64,000 bases of DNA, from assembly GCA_027034975.1 (NCBI GenBank), contig JALVWQ010000038.1, forward strand, positions 47,641 to 111,640, given 5' to 3'. Each line of letters begins with the position of its first letter. The stretch's first letter is position 1. This document shows, piece after piece, positions 60,896 through 64,000 of the stretch. Origin of the DNA: Campylobacteraceae bacterium. Lineage in GTDB: Bacteria; Campylobacterota; Campylobacteria; Campylobacterales; Sulfurovaceae. Below the pieces are notes generated by a model. That model was not told where the DNA came from and did no database searches. It saw only the letters and a program-made list of their open reading frames with translations. Both the position numbers and the translations under genes were made by a program.

Positions 60896-62020
60896 TTGCA
60901 ATATCTTTATGAAAATCAATACATTCCTCAAAATTTAGAGCAATTTATTAAAAATAGTCCAGATCTTCACCCATATTTTAGTATAGATTTTAAAGGGGTA
61001 AAACCCAATAACTATTGTGGATTTCTCTCTATAGAAAACCAAAGCTATTTTATTATTCCTAAAATATCAGATAGTAATAATCAAAATCTAAATATCTTTA
61101 TCTATATGCTCATATATGCATATGATATAGAACTAAAAAACGAAGACCTACTACAAGGGGTAAATGCCGAATATCGTATATTAGAGCTTTTTATTATACT
61201 TTTCTCTGATGCCTTACTATATGAGTTTAAAAAAGGTCTGTTTAAGCAGTATATTACAATGCAAGAGAACTTAAAAATGTTGCGAGGTAAATATATTATA
61301 GAGAAGAATTTTAATAACTTTTACCATCAAAATATCTACTGTGAATATGATGAGTTTTCTATGGATAACGAGCTTAACCGTTTTTTCTTGTACGCAATAA
61401 ATGTATTTAAAAGATACAGTTCGTATAGTAATTTATATAGATGCGAAACTGTGTTAGATGAAGTATCATATTTTAACATTGACCATAAAACCATAAATAT
61501 AAACTTTGACCGTATGAATAGCAGATATAAAAAGAGTTATGAAGTAGCACTTATGATACTGAAAAAAATTGTACCTCTAACTCAAAAAGGAGATGATAGA
61601 AGCTTTGCTTTTTTGTTTGATATGGCAGAAGTTTACGAGAACTTTGTAGGTAGATTGTATAAAGATATAGATAGCACAACGCAACTACAAGATCAGGCTA
61701 ATTTTGGCTCTTTGGTATTAAAACCAGATATTATAACAGTGTGCCAAATTATAGATACAAAGTACAAAAAAATAAAAGAAAGATCAGATTTATCGGTACA
61801 AGATAAATACCAAATGTTTGTATATGGTGCAAATTTTAATATAAAAGATACAATGTTGCTATACCCAAAACATTTAGTTGATATAGATGACAATTTAGAA
61901 CTTGGGAAAGGAGATAATTTGATAAGGTTAAGATTAAAGAGTTTGGATTTGGAGTTTGATGGCGGGTATAGTGAATATATTGAAGAAATAAAAATGAGGT
62001 TAGAGATAAATAATGAATAA
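60896..62020 (+). CDS. mcrC: McrC-like component of McrBC type IV restriction system (TTG start)
   Basis: PD-(D/E)XK-like LVLKPDIITVCQIIDTKYKK...DKYQMFVYG; 374 aa; overlaps McrB. Confidence 0.85.
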   Translation: MQYLYENQYIPQNLEQFIKNSPDLHPYFSIDFKGVKPNNYCGFLSIENQSYFIIPKISDSNNQNLNIFIYMLIYAYDIELKNEDLLQGVNAEYRILELFIILFSDALLYEFKKGLFKQYITMQENLKMLRGKYIIEKNFNNFYHQNIYCEYDEFSMDNELNRFFLYAINVFKRYSSYSNLYRCETVLDEVSYFNIDHKTININFDRMNSRYKKSYEVALMILKKIVPLTQKGDDRSFAFLFDMAEVYENFVGRLYKDIDSTTQLQDQANFGSLVLKPDIITVCQIIDTKYKKIKERSDLSVQDKYQMFVYGANFNIKDTMLLYPKHLVDIDDNLELGKGDNLIRLRLKSLDLEFDGGYSEYIEEIKMRLEINNE

Positions 62021-63641
62021 AAAAATAATTGATAGTGTTTATATTAATGGAAAAGAAGTAACAAATAAAAGAAAAGCTGTTTTGAACATAGTAAAAGAGT
62101 ATGTTAAAAATCATCCAAATATAAGTTATCGTAAGTTGAAAGAAGTATTCCCAGATAACTTGCAACCAAGTACTAAGATGGGCGTATTGAAAAACAAAAA
62201 AGATCTAGGAGAATGGGAAAATAGTAGAAGCGATCATAGACCAAGATTTTTTAAAGAACCTATTAAAATAAATGGTGATGAAATTTATGTTTGTAATCAA
62301 TGGGGTGATTCAAACGGTAGAGGGAGTTTTACACGATTTATTGAACATGTTGTCGATAAAAAATTGCATCCTTCAGTAAAAGTAATATATAAGGACGATA
62401 ATAACCTAATTGATAAAAGTATAGATATTAAAAAGGAGAATAAAAATATGGTTAAAAATATAATTCTTTATGGAGCACCGGGAGTAGGAAAAACTCATAA
62501 TGTAAATAAGCTTATTAAACTTATTGAAGATGGTAAATCAGATAAAGAGATATTTGATGCTATAAAAGTTAATGAAAATAGTGATAGAGTTGATATATCA
62601 GATATTGAAGAGAGGGTAAGATTTGTTACTTTTCATCAAAGTTTTGGATATGAAGATTTTATTGAAGGATTTAGACCTAATGAAGATGAAAAAATAATAA
62701 AGTTGGAATCTGGGATTTTTAAAAAAATCTGCCTAAATGCACAAAAGAATTTAGAAGATAGCGAAAAAACTACAAGTGAAATTGAACAGAATTTAGATTT
62801 GTTATCTATATTTAAAAACTATGTAAATTATAAAATTGAAGAAATAGAACCTATAAAACTAAAAAAAGGCGGAGAGTTTTATCTTATTAAATTTGAAGAT
62901 GACAAATTATATTTTAGTACATCTGAAGATTCTAACTATTTCCAAAGTTTCACACTATCTTTTGATGATTTTCTAAAAATTTATAATTCGGATATAAACA
63001 AGAATACTTTGCAAGATATATCCGATATTTTAGGAACAAATTCTATACAGCAAAAATATGCCTATATTTTAGCTATTTATAAAGATTTTATGGAACATAA
63101 AGATAAATTTAATATAGATTATAATAGCAATAACAGTAAAGTAGAGAAACAAAACTATTACTTGGTAATAGATGAAATAAATAGAGGAAACATATCTAAA
63201 ATTTTTGGAGAATTAATTACGCTGATAGAAGAGGATAAAAGAGATAAACTTGAAGTTATTCTGCCATACTCTAAAAAACCATTTAAAGTGCCTTCTAATT
63301 TATATATTATTGGAACAATGAATAGCACCGATAAATCGATTGCTCTTATAGATATTGCCTTGCGAAGACGCTTTACATTTGTAAAAATGGAACCAAAAGC
63401 TAATTTGATAGAAGATGAAGATGCAAGAGAGGTATTTGTAAAGTTAAATGAAAAAATTAAAGATGATTTAGGTAAAGATTACCAGCTTGGGCATAGCTAT
63501 TTTATAAATATAAAGAATAGAAATGATTTAAATTTTGTATTAGAGTATAAGATTATTTCATTACTTGAAGAATACTATTATGGCGATGATAGATTAAGTG
63601 AAGTTCTAAAGCTTTGTGAAGATATTATTGAAGTAGAGTAA
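62013..63641 (+). CDS. mcrB: McrB-like AAA+ GTPase with extra N-terminal domain
   Basis: Walker A YGAPGVGKTHN, VTFHQSFGYEDFIEGFRP, Walker B YLVIDEINRGNISKIFGELI, IGTMNSTDKSIALIDIALRRRF. Confidence 0.9.
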   Translation: MNKKIIDSVYINGKEVTNKRKAVLNIVKEYVKNHPNISYRKLKEVFPDNLQPSTKMGVLKNKKDLGEWENSRSDHRPRFFKEPIKINGDEIYVCNQWGDSNGRGSFTRFIEHVVDKKLHPSVKVIYKDDNNLIDKSIDIKKENKNMVKNIILYGAPGVGKTHNVNKLIKLIEDGKSDKEIFDAIKVNENSDRVDISDIEERVRFVTFHQSFGYEDFIEGFRPNEDEKIIKLESGIFKKICLNAQKNLEDSEKTTSEIEQNLDLLSIFKNYVNYKIEEIEPIKLKKGGEFYLIKFEDDKLYFSTSEDSNYFQSFTLSFDDFLKIYNSDINKNTLQDISDILGTNSIQQKYAYILAIYKDFMEHKDKFNIDYNSNNSKVEKQNYYLVIDEINRGNISKIFGELITLIEEDKRDKLEVILPYSKKPFKVPSNLYIIGTMNSTDKSIALIDIALRRRFTFVKMEPKANLIEDEDAREVFVKLNEKIKDDLGKDYQLGHSYFINIKNRNDLNFVLEYKIISLLEEYYYGDDRLSEVLKLCEDIIEVE

Positions 63642-63662
63642 CAAAGTGCAAACCCTTTTTAA

Positions 63663-63698
63663 CTCGTTCCCATGCTCCTGCGTGGGAATTCATACGAG
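63663..63698. repeat. REP/RAYT-type palindrome
   Basis: TTCCCATGC-tcct-GCGTGGGAA stem inside CTCGT...ACGAG. Confidence 0.7.
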
Positions 63699-63745
63699 AG
63701 ATAGATTAAAAAGATACGCTACAACCAAATAAAAGGAGTCGAGAA

Positions 63746-64000
63746 ATGACAAAAGAACAACTTTTTAATAAGCTAAAAAATAAAGGTATTTTTTGGTCAT
63801 ACTCCAAAGATTTGACTTATGAAAAAGCTGGAGACAAACTCTTTTTAGAGTATCTTCTGAAATATGGAGACTTTGATGATTTGGTGGTAGCTTTTAAGCT
63901 ATATCCAAAAGAAGAGATAAAACTAATATGGGAAGAGAGATTAAAAGATGATAAGAGGTTTATCAAATTAAATCTTATGTTGGCAAGACTCTTTTTTGGT
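63746..64000 (+). CDS. N-terminal part of an ORF cut by the window edge, possibly an AbiE-type antitoxin-like protein
   Basis: AAAAGGAG SD; MTKEQLFNKLKNKGIFWSYSKDLTYEKAGDKLFLEYLLKYGDFDDLVVAFKLYPKEEIKLIWEERLKDDKRFIKLNLMLARLFFG. Confidence 0.6.
   Translation, partial: MTKEQLFNKLKNKGIFWSYSKDLTYEKAGDKLFLEYLLKYGDFDDLVVAFKLYPKEEIKLIWEERLKDDKRFIKLNLMLARLFFG

Noticed and set aside
60230-64000. Prophage or integrative element boundary
   Set aside because: No integrase, phage structural genes, or att-like direct repeat of a tRNA 3' end visible within the window

Overview
The window is about 64 kb of an AT-rich, gene-dense chromosome. It is most likely from Campylobacterota (Sulfurovum/Sulfurimonas-like), inferred from the napGHBF-L-D order, the ccoI/ccoS pair and a QueH-type gene. 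Most of it is housekeeping: a periplasmic nitrate reductase operon, queuosine and tRNA-thiolation genes, hisH/hisA, prmA, ftsH, murJ, ruvA, carB, mreBC, clpX, lpxA/fabZ, rseP, ychF, ribBA, two tRNAs (Gln, fMet), a three-gene His-Asp phosphorelay set, uvrC, nadB, guaA and dgkA. Four things stand out. (1) There is a family of intergenic elements built from 7-nt tandem units. Three of them flank ccoI and ccoS as inverted heptamer arrays, (GAGCNNA)n ... (TNNGCTC)n, around small triloop hairpins. Related heptamer runs abut the stop codons of ribA, yggS and ruvA. (2) A MotA/MotB-like (ZorA/ZorB-like) pair with a long coiled coil is followed by an unannotated 43-aa ORF. (3) A defence-type island at the right end contains a RelE/ParE toxin-antitoxin pair, McrC and McrB in reversed order with an extra N-terminal domain and a large AAA insertion, a REP-like hairpin and a truncated ORF. 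(4) A degenerate repeat of about 37 bp occurs in opposite orientation in two convergent intergenic regions about 13.6 kb apart. No CRISPR array, rRNA, prophage or recognisable complete IS element was seen. All functional calls come from reading the translations, with no database searches.
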